A stretch of 64,000 bases of DNA. It comes from Alphaproteobacteria bacterium. GTDB lineage: Bacteria; Pseudomonadota; Alphaproteobacteria; UBA6615. Position numbers and translations under genes: made by a program. The DNA is taken from the NCBI GenBank assembly GCA_021774575.1, contig JAJFIX010000009.1:1-64000 (forward strand), given 5' to 3'. A model generated the notes under the pieces. The model searched no databases. It was given only the letters and a program-made list of their open reading frames with translations, and was not told the origin of the DNA. Shown in pieces: positions 47,740 to 58,711 of the stretch. Within the stretch, counting starts at the first letter, position 1; each line of letters opens with the position of its first letter.

Positions 47740-48288
47740 CTATTCGGCGCAAACACGCTGCAGGAGATCCACCAAGGTTGCAAGGTCCGTCGGGCTTAGC
47801 CGTTCTTGCATATTCTGGTCATGGTCGGCGGCCGTTTCGACCATTCGTCGATAGGTCGTTTCGCCGAGATCGCTCAAATATAGGGCATAAGTACGCCGGT
47901 CACTCGGTGAGGCTTCGCGGCTCACGAGTCCGCGCCGTTCCAGCCGATCGATAATCGGTGTGACCGTCGATTTCTCCCGGCCTATAGCGCCGGAAAGTTG
48001 AGTCTGGCTCAACCCTGGATGAGTTCTTATATGGCAAAGGGCGTTGAACTGACACGGGGTAACTTCGTCCGGCCCGACAGCATCGGAGAAATCCTGGGCA
48101 ATACGGTTTTGCGCCCGATAGAGATGGTAATAAAGGAAGCTCGGAAGATCCGCAGCGTCGATTGGTTTCTGGGTGCCGTCAATTGGTTTCTGAGTGCCAA
48201 TGTCGTTGAGCTCATTTTGGTCGGCTTGCTCACTAGATTTCCGGCCTGTCTGTTGGTTCGTTTGGGGGGTCATATCAAAGCCTTTCAT
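47740..48288 (-). CDS. MarR-family transcriptional regulator with a variable N-terminal extension
   Basis: 182 residues (an ATG at 48276 would give 178). Residues about 1-50 are a hydrophilic tail with a duplicated GTQKPID. The core carries the winged helix: GPDEVTPCQFNALCHIRTHPGLSQTQLSGAI and STVTPIIDRLERRGLVSREASPSDRRTYALYLS (in part). Such regulators often control adjacent aromatic-acid or thioesterase genes. The N-terminal duplication comes from a 21-bp tandem repeat in the DNA. Confidence 0.88.
   Translation of the reverse strand: MKGFDMTPQTNQQTGRKSSEQADQNELNDIGTQKPIDGTQKPIDAADLPSFLYYHLYRAQNRIAQDFSDAVGPDEVTPCQFNALCHIRTHPGLSQTQLSGAIGREKSTVTPIIDRLERRGLVSREASPSDRRTYALYLSDLGETTYRRMVETAADHDQNMQERLSPTDLATLVDLLQRVCAE
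48161..48202. repeat. 21-bp tandem duplication within the marR gene
   Basis: Two copies, 48161-48181 and 48182-48202, each beginning ATTGGTTTCTG; they differ at a few positions. On the minus strand they encode the repeated GTQKPID in the N-terminal tail, in frame. Confidence 0.85.
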
Positions 48289-48296
48289 CCGAATTT

Positions 48297-48332
48297 ATGC
48301 CGCTGGAAATACCGCTCGAAATACCGCTGGAA
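48297..48332. repeat. Three tandem 12-bp repeats upstream of marR
   Basis: ATGCCGCTGGAA, ATACCGCTCGAA and ATACCGCTGGAA in a row, followed by a partial unit (ATACTGGGAA). They lie 8 bp upstream of the marR start and could be regulator half-sites or slippage repeats. Confidence 0.8.
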
Positions 48333-48610
48333 ATACTGGGAAACCACCGGCGAATAGAAGCTGCAAATAAACCGGCAACTATTCTGATAGTTTCCGCGCA
48401 GCAAATAATACTGTCGCAACCGAACTGTGCGCACGAGGATACCCGCCAAGGTAACCCCAGGCAATCCGCAAAATCACCGATACGACCGTAATATAGTCAG
48501 CATTCCCGCCAAATCCAGAGCACCATTCTAGAAACGCCAAACCAGAGACAAAGTGTCGCCGGTTATCTGGTGGTCATTTGGGTCTACCTGGCGCAACAGG
48601 GCAAATTATC
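48333..48610. other. Intergenic region upstream of groESL
   Basis: No gene or strong motif seen between the 12-bp repeats and the groESL promoter. Confidence 0.5.
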
Positions 48611-48639
48611 TTGCTTTGTCGGCGTCGGTTCGCTACATC
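48611..48639 (+). promoter_or_regulatory. Candidate housekeeping promoter of groESL
   Basis: TTGCTT (48611-48616), 17-bp spacer, TACATC (48634-48639). The expected start of transcription falls at about 48646, exactly at the CIRCE element, as in other CIRCE-controlled groESL operons. Confidence 0.55.
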
Positions 48640-48646
48640 CCAGATC

Positions 48647-48673
48647 TTAGCACTCGATAAGTAGGAGTGCCAA
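48647..48673 (+). promoter_or_regulatory. CIRCE element (HrcA operator)
   Basis: TTAGCACTC, nine-base spacer, GAGTGCCAA; one mismatch to the consensus right arm (GAGTGCTAA). It lies 85 bp upstream of the groES ATG. HrcA would bind it and repress groESL without heat stress. Confidence 0.95.
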
Positions 48674-48757
48674 AGAATTGGTCCGGCGGTGCGGTGCGGC
48701 TGGCCGCGTTGGCAAGATGCACCATTCAGTTCCACGAATTTAAACGGAGACAAAAGC

Positions 48758-49066
48758 ATGAGCTTTAAACCTTTGCAGGACCGCGTGGTTGTGCGGCGTA
48801 TCGATCAACCCCAAAAGACCGCCGGTGGTATTTTGCTGCCCGAAACAGTGCAGGAAAAACCGATGGAAGGTGAGGTTGTCGCAGTTGGGCCGGGCGAGCG
48901 TGGCAGCGATGGTCGCCTCAATCCTTTGGATGTCAAAACCGGCGACCGGGTCCTCTTTGGTAAATGGTCTGGCACCGAAGTCACGATCGACGGCGATGAG
49001 CTGGTGATCATGAAGGAAGAAGACATTATGGGGGTCATCTCCGGCAAAAAAGGCCGCGGCAAATAG
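48758..49066 (+). CDS. groES: Co-chaperonin GroES
   Basis: 102 residues from ATG 48758, with GGAGA 8 bp upstream; this start gives the family N-terminus [12 protein letters not shown]. Mobile loop [19 protein letters not shown] and ending [15 protein letters not shown]. It caps the GroEL ring. First gene of groESL, 45 bp before groEL. Confidence 0.97.
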   Translation: MSFKPLQDRVVVRRIDQPQKTAGGILLPETVQEKPMEGEVVAVGPGERGSDGRLNPLDVKTGDRVLFGKWSGTEVTIDGDELVIMKEEDIMGVISGKKGRGK

Positions 49067-50767
<1,701 letters not shown>

Positions 50768-50773
50768 CAATTT

Positions 50774-50828
50774 CCGGCTGGATCGGGTCGTTAATTGGAT
50801 CCGGTCCAGCCGGGCTCTTAATTTTGGG
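50774..50828 (+). terminator. Intrinsic terminator after groEL
   Basis: CCGGCTGGA (50774-50782) pairs with TCCAGCCGG (50805-50813); the stem extends inward with further pairs including two wobbles, loop near TTAATT. The following CTCTTAATTTT is T-rich but interrupted. Confidence 0.7.
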
Positions 50829-50839
50829 AAAAGGGCGGA

Positions 50840-52267
50840 TTAAGAGCCGTCGCCGACCCATACGATATGTAGCAGATTTGTATTCCCCGGCGATCCGAAC
50901 GGGATACCGGCGGTGATCGCGATACGGTCGCCTTTATCGGCAAAACCGTCGGTCAATGCGTGATGGGCGGCCCGCGAGCACATATCATCCATACTCGTTG
51001 CGTCCTCGGTGACGACGGCGTGGATACCCCAAGCCACAGAAAGAAAACGGGCAGTTGCCCGGTTCGGCGTCAAACAGAGGATTGGCACAGCCGGGCGTTC
51101 GCGCGCCGCGCGTAGGGCCGTGGAACCTGAATTGGTGTAGGTGACAATCGCCGCGGCATGAATGGTTTCAGCAACTTGGGCGGCCGCGGCGGTGATCGCA
51201 TCGGCGGCGGTCTCCTCGGGCGGGAAATGGGTGGAATCAATAATATCGCGATAATATTCGTCCGCCTCAACGGCCCGGATAATATCATTCATCATTGAAA
51301 CAGCTTCGGTCGGATAGGCTCCAGCGGCGGATTCGGCCGACAACATGACCGCATCAGCGCCGTCATAAATTGCCGTCGCGACGTCCGAGGCCTCGGCTCG
51401 TGTTGGCGTAGGCGCGTCAACCATGGATTCAAGCATTTGAGTGGCGACGACAACCGGTACGCCCAAGGTCCGGCAGGTGCGCACGATCTGTTTTTGAGTG
51501 CCAGGCACCGCTTGCGGGGGAAGCTCGACACCGAGATCGCCCCGCGCCACCATCACCGCATCCGCCTGCTCGATTATTTGGTCGAGATAGGTGATGGCCG
51601 ATGGTTTCTCCATTTTCGCCATGATGCGCGCCCGGCCGCCGATCAGTTTGCGGGCTTCGGCGATATCATCTGGGCGTTGAACAAAACTCAAGCCGATCCA
51701 ATCGCATCCCATATCCAGGGCAAAGACCAGGTCTTTATGATCCTTCGGTGTCAGCGGAGACAGGCCGAGCAGAACGCCGGGTAGGTTGACACCCTTTCTG
51801 TCGGAGATGACGCCGCCAACCCGGATGATTGTCTCGGCAAAATCACCGCCTAATTTTTGTACTTCGAGCCTGACCTTGCCGTCATCGATCAGAATTTCCG
51901 TACCAATTTCCAGGGCGCGAAAAATTTCCGGATGAGGAACGCAAATTCGATCAGCGTCTCCCGGCGTGTCGTCCAAGTCGAGACGAATTTTGCCACCCTT
52001 TTTAATCGTCACCTTACCGTCTTGAAATTCGCCGAGCCGGAGCTTTGGTCCCTGCAGGTCGCACAGCACGCCGATAGGTCGCCCGGTTTCGGCCTCCAGC
52101 GCACGGATGATCTCATAGCGAACCAAATGCTCGGCATGGCTGCCATGGCTGAAATTTAAACGAAAGACATCAGCGCCCGCGTCGAATAAGGCGCGGATGG
52201 TCGGTGCATCCGAACTTGCCGGGCCGAGGGTCGCGATGATTTTAGCTTCTCGAAAACGTCGCATCAT
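50840..52267 (-). CDS. pyk: Pyruvate kinase
   Basis: 475 residues. ATLGPASSDAPTIRALFDAG, substrate-site FRLNFSHGSHAEH, CDLQGPKLR, catalytic KMEKPSAITYLDQII with the acid residues in ADAVMVARGDLGVELPP, and VATQMLESMVDAPTPTRAEA. It makes pyruvate and ATP from phosphoenolpyruvate. The C-terminal regulatory domain is present (ITAGIPFGSPGNTNLLHI). Convergent with groEL. Confidence 0.97.
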   Translation of the reverse strand: MMRRFREAKIIATLGPASSDAPTIRALFDAGADVFRLNFSHGSHAEHLVRYEIIRALEAETGRPIGVLCDLQGPKLRLGEFQDGKVTIKKGGKIRLDLDDTPGDADRICVPHPEIFRALEIGTEILIDDGKVRLEVQKLGGDFAETIIRVGGVISDRKGVNLPGVLLGLSPLTPKDHKDLVFALDMGCDWIGLSFVQRPDDIAEARKLIGGRARIMAKMEKPSAITYLDQIIEQADAVMVARGDLGVELPPQAVPGTQKQIVRTCRTLGVPVVVATQMLESMVDAPTPTRAEASDVATAIYDGADAVMLSAESAAGAYPTEAVSMMNDIIRAVEADEYYRDIIDSTHFPPEETAADAITAAAAQVAETIHAAAIVTYTNSGSTALRAARERPAVPILCLTPNRATARFLSVAWGIHAVVTEDATSMDDMCSRAAHHALTDGFADKGDRIAITAGIPFGSPGNTNLLHIVWVGDGS

Positions 52268-52405
52268 TGTCCAAATCTAGAAGGCGGCTTTGCGGGCGGC
52301 GGGAGGTAAATGGGATTAGGTGTAGTGATGATAGCATCGGGTCGTCGACGTGGGTAAGCGAATTTGAGCCTTCATTCAACGGCGTGCGCCGCTATAGTGC
52401 GGCCC

Positions 52406-53227
52406 ATGGATGATTTAGCAAAATATGCGTTACTCCAACCCGAGGACCCTCCTGTCTTCGATGTGGTCAATGGACATAGTAATGCCAGGGTCGTGCTGCT
52501 CTGCGATCACGGGGGTAGGGAAGTGCCGCGCCGGCTGGACCGGCTGGGCCTCGAGGAAAAAATTATGGAGCGGCATATTGCCTGGGATATTGGCGCTGAA
52601 GCGCTGACCCGGGATTTGGCGGCGAAAATGGGTTGGACCGCGATCATAGCGGGCTATTCGCGGCTTGTCATAGATCCCAATCGGCAATTGGACGACCCGA
52701 CATCGATCCCCGAGCACAGCGACGGTGTTTCCATATCGGGAAATATCGGTCTCAGCGAAGACGCGCGTCGGTCGCGGGTACGGGAAATCTTTCACCCCTA
52801 TCACATGGCCGTGCAGCAGGCGATTGAACGTCATACCGATCACAATACGGCCCCGGCCATATTATCACTGCATACATTCACCCCTGAATTCGCAGGTGTG
52901 ACCCGCCCTTGGGAGGCCGGTGTGCTTTGGATTGATGACGCGCGGTTGCCGAGCCTTTTGCTTGACGCCCTGAAGGGCGAACCGGGGCTAACCGTTGGTG
53001 ACAACGAACCCTATTCGGCCAGGCTGGGGCTCGGCTATACGACCTCGCGCCACGCCGACGCACACGGGCTGGCCAACGCAACTTTGGAACTGCGGCAGGA
53101 TCAGGTGAATACCCCGTCGGGAATTGCTGACTGGAGTGCGCGATTGACCCAAATTTTTGCTGAGGTTTTTGCCGACGAATCCCTATATGAGATCTACCGG
53201 CGCGACCCGATTAACAAACAGGTGTGA
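52406..53227 (+). CDS. N-formylglutamate amidohydrolase family protein
   Basis: About 273 residues from ATG 52406; an upstream in-frame TTG at 52364 is less likely. Metal-site motifs VLLCDHGGREVPRRLDRL, RHIAWDIGAEAL, SRLVIDPNR, and ALSLHTFTPEF-like ILSLHTFTPEFAGV with ANATLELRQD near the end. The family includes HutG-type enzymes that release formate from N-formylglutamate; histidine-pathway genes are not nearby, so the true acyl-amino-acid substrate is open. Confidence 0.87.
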   Translation: MDDLAKYALLQPEDPPVFDVVNGHSNARVVLLCDHGGREVPRRLDRLGLEEKIMERHIAWDIGAEALTRDLAAKMGWTAIIAGYSRLVIDPNRQLDDPTSIPEHSDGVSISGNIGLSEDARRSRVREIFHPYHMAVQQAIERHTDHNTAPAILSLHTFTPEFAGVTRPWEAGVLWIDDARLPSLLLDALKGEPGLTVGDNEPYSARLGLGYTTSRHADAHGLANATLELRQDQVNTPSGIADWSARLTQIFAEVFADESLYEIYRRDPINKQV

Positions 53228-53228
53228 A

Positions 53229-53543
53229 ATGAGCGAAATTTCAGAAATCGACAAACAAACTCAAATTGAGTTGGAAGCAGCGGCCTTTCGCGCCTTGACC
53301 GAGCATTTGCGGACCCGCACCGATGTGCAGAATATCGAAATGATGACCCTGGCTGGATTTTGCCGAAATTGTCTTTCCAAATGGTATCGCGCAGCAGCCG
53401 AAGATAAGGGACTTGCCATCGACTATGATCAGGCGCGTGAAATCGTCTATGGAATGCCATACGCCGAGTGGAAGGAGAAATATCAGACACCGGCGACACC
53501 AGAGCAGAAGGCCGCCTTCGAAGCACAAAATCACGATGACTAG
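53229..53543 (+). CDS. DUF1244-family protein
   Basis: 104 residues from ATG 53229, one base after the previous stop. DUF1244 core: FRALTEHLRTRTDVQNIEMM, LAGFCRNCLSKWYRAAAEDKG and AREIVYGMPYAEWKEKYQ. It is a small helical protein widely conserved in proteobacteria; the Cys pair C-R-N-C may bind metal. Function unknown. Confidence 0.93.
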   Translation: MSEISEIDKQTQIELEAAAFRALTEHLRTRTDVQNIEMMTLAGFCRNCLSKWYRAAAEDKGLAIDYDQAREIVYGMPYAEWKEKYQTPATPEQKAAFEAQNHDD

Positions 53544-53658
53544 AACGCAAAATATCCCCGCTTTTCCCGTATTCGGCTTGTTGCCCATACGTGCGGCCAC
53601 GACTATTGTCCAGCTGGGAGCCAGCGGCAATTAACTCATTTGACGAGAGGGTTTTAGG

Positions 53659-53901
53659 ATGGCCGATAAGGGCGGCATTGCAGCGGATCGGTTGCGGACG
53701 TTTGTTGAACGAATTGAGCGGTTGGAGGCTGATCGGACGGCAATCGCGACCGATGTTCGCGAGGTTTTATCCGAGGCAAAATCAGCTGGCTTTGATGTTC
53801 CGACGATCCGTCAGGTGGTCAAATTACGCCGCATGGATCAGCAAGATCTGCAAGAGCGCGACGCGCTTCTCGACCTCTATCGCGATGTCATGGAGATGTA
53901 G
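53659..53901 (+). CDS. gapR: GapR-family (DUF2312) DNA-binding protein
   Basis: 80 residues: DRLRTFVERIERLEADRTAI and KSAGFDVPTIRQVVKLRRMD, the conserved helices and basic residues of GapR. In Caulobacter GapR binds overtwisted DNA ahead of polymerases and helps topoisomerases. GAGAGGG 7 bp upstream. Presence of this gene is good evidence for an alphaproteobacterium. Confidence 0.96.
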   Translation: MADKGGIAADRLRTFVERIERLEADRTAIATDVREVLSEAKSAGFDVPTIRQVVKLRRMDQQDLQERDALLDLYRDVMEM

Positions 53902-53911
53902 GGTAGCCCGC

Positions 53912-56900
53912 CTAGTCTGCTGCCGCGGACGCCATTTCAGCAACGTTTGGGCCGGACGTCTGTCCCGGCGAGGTCGTGTTTCTCCAGTCGGCTAGTAGGG
54001 CGTTTTGCCGAGCGCCGACCTGGTCGATGGCGGCATTTTTTACGTGCCCAAAGCCGCGGATTTTCATTGGCAATTGCGCAAGTTCACACGCCAAACTGTG
54101 GTTTTCCTCGGTGAGGCTGGCACAGAGTTCGGCAATCAGACCCTCATATTCGACGATCAGTTCTCGTTCGCGTTTCCGGTCGGCAAGTCGCCCAAATGGA
54201 TCCAACGCCGTTCCGCGCAAGAATTTGAAACTGGCGAGCGCCCGCAAGGCCGACCCCATGAGGGCGCCATATTCCCGTTTTTTCAATTGGCCGGTTTCAC
54301 TGTCTCGGCGGGCAAATAGGGGCGGGGCCATGTGGTAGCGAATACGATAGGGGCCGTCAAAACGCGCCGCTATTTGATCGGCAAACGACTGATCTGTGAG
54401 CGCGCGCGCAACTTCATATTCGTCCTTATAGGCGAGAAGTTTGTGATAGACATGGGCGACGGCGTCCCCAAACCCAAGTTGGTCGGTGTTCAGTTTGGCT
54501 TCGGCGGTCAGAGCTTGGTCAACGAGTGTGCGGTATCGATCCCCATATTTGGCATTCTGATATTTTGTCAGCGCATCAACGCGACGAGAAATAACGTCGT
54601 CTATATCGGACGAAATATCGGGTTCGCGCATGCTGACCGGTGTGAGCGGCGCTGCTAATTCTTCGACCCGGACGGGGTCATGGGCGGCGAACCGTCCCCA
54701 TAAAAAAGCTTGCCGATTGAAGTCCAGCCCGGCATTGAGGCCGAGCGCTTCGATGATCGCCTGATCTCCAACAGGCAATAAGCCTTTTTGCCAGGCATAC
54801 CCAAGCAAGAAAATATTGGTGGCGATACTTTCGCCTAAAAGAGCCGCCGCAAGCCGACTGGCATCAACCGCAGACGTTCCACCGGTCTGCGTGGTGCCGG
54901 TGATTAAGGAAAGGATTTCGTCGCCGGGAATTTCGAAATCAGTATTTTTCAAAAAGGCGCCGGTGATTGTCTGATGGGTGTTGATGACGGCGCGGCTACG
55001 CTCGCTATCCATTTTGGCCAGGCTGTCGAAACTGCCGGCGACCACCAAATCGGCGGCGAGGACAAGGTCGGCACCCCCGGCTGAAATACGGATTGCCGAC
55101 AAGTCCTCTGGTGTTTGTGCAATGCGGACATGGCTGATAACGGCGCCACCTTTTTGGGCGAGGCCGGTTTGATCGAGGATTTGCACGCCTTTACCCTCGA
55201 TATGAGCCGCCGCGCCGAGGACGGCACCAAGGGTAACAACACCAGTCCCGCCAATCCCGGTCAGCAGAATTCCATAGCCCGACCCAATGGGGGCAAGATC
55301 CGGACGGGGCAATTTGGCCGCGAGTGTGTCGATATCGTGCGCCCCGTCGGATTTCTGATCGGTCCCGGCGGCCGCCAGATGGCCGCCCTGGATTGTCACA
55401 AAACTTGGGCAGAAGCCGTTAACACAGGAATAGTCCTTGTTGCAGCTATTCTGGTCGATGGCCCGCTTGCGGCCAAATTCTGTTTCAACGGGGATCACGG
55501 AGAGGCAATTTGATTTTGTCGAACAATCTCCGCAGCCTTCGCAAATTGATTGATTGATATAAACACGTTTAGCCGGGTCGGGCATGAGGCCGCGCTTGCG
55601 GCGGCGCCGTTTTTCCGCCGCGCAGGTTTGGTCATAAATGAGCACCGTCACCCCATCAATGTCGCGGAGTTCACGCTGCATTCGGGCAAAATCGGTGCGG
55701 TCGTGAACAGTGACACCGGTGGCGATTGGATCGCCGGGCGGATAGTGATCCGGATCTTCGGCGACAATGACGATCTTTTTTACCCCCTCGGCTTCCAGTT
55801 GCCGGCTGATCATCGGCACTGTCAGATTGCCGTCGAGGGGCTGACCGCCGGTCATCGCGACCGCATCGTTATAGAGGAGTTTGACCGTCATATTAACGTT
55901 GGCGGCGACAGCCTGGCGCACCGCGAGGACGCCGGAATGGAAATATGTTCCATCGCCGAGATTGACGAAAATATGGTTTTCGTCGGTAAACGGCGAAAGG
56001 CCAACCCAGCTTCCACCCTCGCCGCCCATTTGCGTATAGGTCTCGGTGCGTCGATCCATCCAGGTGGCCATATAATGGCAGCCAATGCCAGCAAAGGCGC
56101 GACTGCCCTCGGGCACAATGGTTGAGCTATTATGGGGGCAGCCTGAGCAAAAATAAGGGATGCGGTTGACCGGGGCAATCATGAGCTCCAGGGCGCGCTC
56201 CTTATCGGCAAGAAATTTCAAGCGCGCGTCGACTTCAGCGGATTTGTGAAAGCGGGCGATGCGCGCGGCGATCACCCGGGCAATGGTCGCCGGGGTTAGC
56301 TCGCCATTGGGCTGCAATACCGGCGCGCCCTTTTCATCAGTCTTACCGACAATAATCGGCCGCTGGTCTTCGGGTAGGTGATAAAGCTGCTCTTTGAGCT
56401 GGCCCTCGATCAGGCCCCGCTTTTCCTCTACAACCAGAATTTCGTCCATGCCTTGGGCAAATTTACCGATCGCTTGGGGCTCAAGGGGCCAGGGCATGCC
56501 AACCTTGAAGATGGCGATACCGATTTCTTCGGCTGCTTCCGGGGTTAGACCCAAATCCTCGATGGCCTGGCGCACGTCGAGATAGGATTTGCCGCTGGTA
56601 ACAATGCCAATCCTTGCGCTGGGTTTGCCCAAAACCTGTTTGTTCAACTTGTTTACACGGGCAAAGGCGAGGGCGGCGGGAAGTTTATATTTGTGCAATC
56701 GTTCTTCTTGTTCCAACGGTAGATCGGGCCAGCGGAGGTTCAAACCGTCGCTGGGGAGGTCAAACCCTAAATCTTGCGCCGTGGGCAGAATAATCGGTGT
56801 GCGCTCGGGATCGACATAAACCGAAGCGGAACAATCGACGGTGTCGGCGACGGCCTTCATCCCGACCCAACAGCCTGAATATCGCGACAGGGCCCAGCCA

Positions 56901-57478
56901 TAGATGCCGAGGTCTAAAAATTCTTGCACTCCCGACGGGCTGAGAATTGGAATGCTCGCGTCAACAAAAGCATATTCCGATTGGTGGGCGGTGGTCGAAC
57001 TCTTGCAGGTATGGTCATCGCCAAAGACCGCCAGCACGCCGCCGTTGCGTTCGCTGCCCGCCAAGTTCGCATGTTTGAGGGCGTCGCCACTCCGATCGAC
57101 CCCCGGCCCCTTGCCGTACCACATGGAAAAGACGCCGTCATAGCGCGCTCCAGGGGAGAGGTGCAGCTGCTGGGTACCCCAGACGGCCGTCGCGGCCAAA
57201 TCTTCATTGACTGCGGGCTGGATTTTGATGTGGTGGCGGTCGAGAAATTTTTGCGCCCGTAGAAACTGCTGATCGACGCCGCCCAAGGGCGACCCGCGAT
57301 ATCCGGTAACGAGGCAGGCAGTATTTAGCCCAGCGGCTTCGTCGCGGCGTCGTTGCATCATGGGTAGCCGAACGAGCGCCTGGGTGCCGGTTATGTAGAT
57401 TCGGCCAGTATCGATCTCATATTTGTCGTCGATCTGCATTTTCCGACCGGTCGGTGCCACAGGGGCAACCTTATTCAT
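53912..57478 (-). CDS. Single-chain indolepyruvate ferredoxin oxidoreductase (IorA-IorB fusion)
   Basis: About 1,188 residues from ATG 57478 (MNKVAPVAPTG, good GGAGAG upstream; a start at 57580 would add 34 residues). In order: pyrimidine-binding domain (TGTQALVRLP, LVTGYRGSPLGGVD), a transketolase-like C-domain, ThDP domain with PYFCSGCPHNSSTIVPEG and GDGTYFHSG, a four-iron-cluster region (QSICEGCGDCSTKSNCLSV and CNKDYSCVNGFCPSF), then an IorB-like gamma domain (GYGILLTGIGGTGVVTLGAV). It oxidises arylpyruvates or branched-chain 2-oxoacids to acyl-CoA with ferredoxin as acceptor. The fused form is usual in proteobacteria. Confidence 0.93.
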   Translation of the reverse strand: MNKVAPVAPTGRKMQIDDKYEIDTGRIYITGTQALVRLPMMQRRRDEAAGLNTACLVTGYRGSPLGGVDQQFLRAQKFLDRHHIKIQPAVNEDLAATAVWGTQQLHLSPGARYDGVFSMWYGKGPGVDRSGDALKHANLAGSERNGGVLAVFGDDHTCKSSTTAHQSEYAFVDASIPILSPSGVQEFLDLGIYGWALSRYSGCWVGMKAVADTVDCSASVYVDPERTPIILPTAQDLGFDLPSDGLNLRWPDLPLEQEERLHKYKLPAALAFARVNKLNKQVLGKPSARIGIVTSGKSYLDVRQAIEDLGLTPEAAEEIGIAIFKVGMPWPLEPQAIGKFAQGMDEILVVEEKRGLIEGQLKEQLYHLPEDQRPIIVGKTDEKGAPVLQPNGELTPATIARVIAARIARFHKSAEVDARLKFLADKERALELMIAPVNRIPYFCSGCPHNSSTIVPEGSRAFAGIGCHYMATWMDRRTETYTQMGGEGGSWVGLSPFTDENHIFVNLGDGTYFHSGVLAVRQAVAANVNMTVKLLYNDAVAMTGGQPLDGNLTVPMISRQLEAEGVKKIVIVAEDPDHYPPGDPIATGVTVHDRTDFARMQRELRDIDGVTVLIYDQTCAAEKRRRRKRGLMPDPAKRVYINQSICEGCGDCSTKSNCLSVIPVETEFGRKRAIDQNSCNKDYSCVNGFCPSFVTIQGGHLAAAGTDQKSDGAHDIDTLAAKLPRPDLAPIGSGYGILLTGIGGTGVVTLGAVLGAAAHIEGKGVQILDQTGLAQKGGAVISHVRIAQTPEDLSAIRISAGGADLVLAADLVVAGSFDSLAKMDSERSRAVINTHQTITGAFLKNTDFEIPGDEILSLITGTTQTGGTSAVDASRLAAALLGESIATNIFLLGYAWQKGLLPVGDQAIIEALGLNAGLDFNRQAFLWGRFAAHDPVRVEELAAPLTPVSMREPDISSDIDDVISRRVDALTKYQNAKYGDRYRTLVDQALTAEAKLNTDQLGFGDAVAHVYHKLLAYKDEYEVARALTDQSFADQIAARFDGPYRIRYHMAPPLFARRDSETGQLKKREYGALMGSALRALASFKFLRGTALDPFGRLADRKRERELIVEYEGLIAELCASLTEENHSLACELAQLPMKIRGFGHVKNAAIDQVGARQNALLADWRNTTSPGQTSGPNVAEMASAAAD

Positions 57479-57703
57479 TCCGTCTCTCCGTTGGCGGCGA
57501 AATTGCTGGGTAATATAAAAGTTTATGAGCTTGGGCGTCGCCTGTCCACGCTCACAACTGTCACAAACAAGTGTTCGCAATAATAGGCCAAGGACCGCGC
57601 GTTGGTGAAAATGATTATTGCGCGGTGACGGGGTGTAATCGTCCTTGCATTGCGCTATAGAAATGGGGAATCGACCCTAGAACCCCTGGACTAAGTGCAA
57701 ATT

Positions 57704-58711
57704 ATGACCGTTTTTCTTACCGGCGCCGCTGGCTTTATTGGACTACATGTCGCGCAAAAATTGCTGGCGCGGGAAGAGACCGTGGTCGGGTTCGATAATC
57801 TCAATGATTATTATGATCCGGCGCTTAAACAGGCTCGACTCAAACTGCTTGCAGACAAGCCCGGTTTTCACTTTGTTAAAGGTGACGTTGCTGATGTGAG
57901 CGCGGTCGAGGCGGTTGGCAGAAATAACAACATTACGGCGATTATCCACCTGGCCGCCCAGGCGGGGGTCCGATATTCGCTGGAAAATCCGCGAGCCTAT
58001 ATTGATAGCAATATTGTCGGCCAACTCAATATCTTGGAATTGGCGCGCCACCTTGGTGGTGATCTGCAAAACCTTGTCTATGCCAGCTCGTCTTCGGTTT
58101 ATGGGGGCAACACTAAATTGCCTTTTTCCGTCGAAGATCGGGTTGATCAACCGATCTCCATCTACGCCGCGACCAAGAAGGCCGACGAGCTAATGGGCCA
58201 TGCCTATAGCCATGTTTTTCGACTGCCGATGACCGGGTTACGGTTTTTCACAGTTTATGGCCCGTGGGGCCGACCAGATATGGCGGCCTATCTGTTTGCA
58301 GAAAAAATCATCGCCGGTATTCCAATCCAGGTCTTTAATGGCGGCGATATGCGCCGTGACTTTACCTTTGTCGATGATATCGCCGGTGGCGTTGTCGCGG
58401 CCCTGGATAATCCCGCCGGCCCACCGGGCGGTAGTGACCCCCAGGCCGTGGGAGAACCGGCGCCCCAGCGGGTCTATAATCTGGGGAATAATAATCCGGT
58501 GGGGCTAATGAGGTTTATCGAGATTATTGAAGAGGGGCTCGGCAAAAAGGCCGAAATCGACTTCCGGCCTCTGCAGCCCGGAGACGTTAAGGAAACCTAC
58601 GCCGATATTGAGGCGAGTACGCGGGATTTGGGATATGTCCCCAAGACCAGCATTGAGGACGGGCTCGGGCAATTTATTGCTTGGTTTAAAACCTATCGCG
58701 GGATCGCTTAG
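57704..58711 (+). CDS. UDP-glucuronate 4-epimerase-type NAD-dependent epimerase
   Basis: 335 residues from ATG 57704 (a GTG at 57695 is in frame). Short-chain dehydrogenase epimerase: NAD motif VFLTGAAGFIGLHVAQKLL, FDNLNDYYDPALKQARL (typical of UDP-glucuronate epimerases, cf. LpsL/Cap1J), catalytic YASSSSVYGG and the Y-x-x-x-K of SIYAATKKADELMGH, and TGLRFFTVYGPWGRPDMA. Product would feed capsule or LPS galacturonate. No other polysaccharide genes are adjacent. Confidence 0.93.
   Translation: MTVFLTGAAGFIGLHVAQKLLAREETVVGFDNLNDYYDPALKQARLKLLADKPGFHFVKGDVADVSAVEAVGRNNNITAIIHLAAQAGVRYSLENPRAYIDSNIVGQLNILELARHLGGDLQNLVYASSSSVYGGNTKLPFSVEDRVDQPISIYAATKKADELMGHAYSHVFRLPMTGLRFFTVYGPWGRPDMAAYLFAEKIIAGIPIQVFNGGDMRRDFTFVDDIAGGVVAALDNPAGPPGGSDPQAVGEPAPQRVYNLGNNNPVGLMRFIEIIEEGLGKKAEIDFRPLQPGDVKETYADIEASTRDLGYVPKTSIEDGLGQFIAWFKTYRGIA

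Noticed and set aside
48297-48332. Short repeats considered as a CRISPR or iteron array
   Set aside because: Units are 12 bp without spacers and only three copies; no cas or rep genes.
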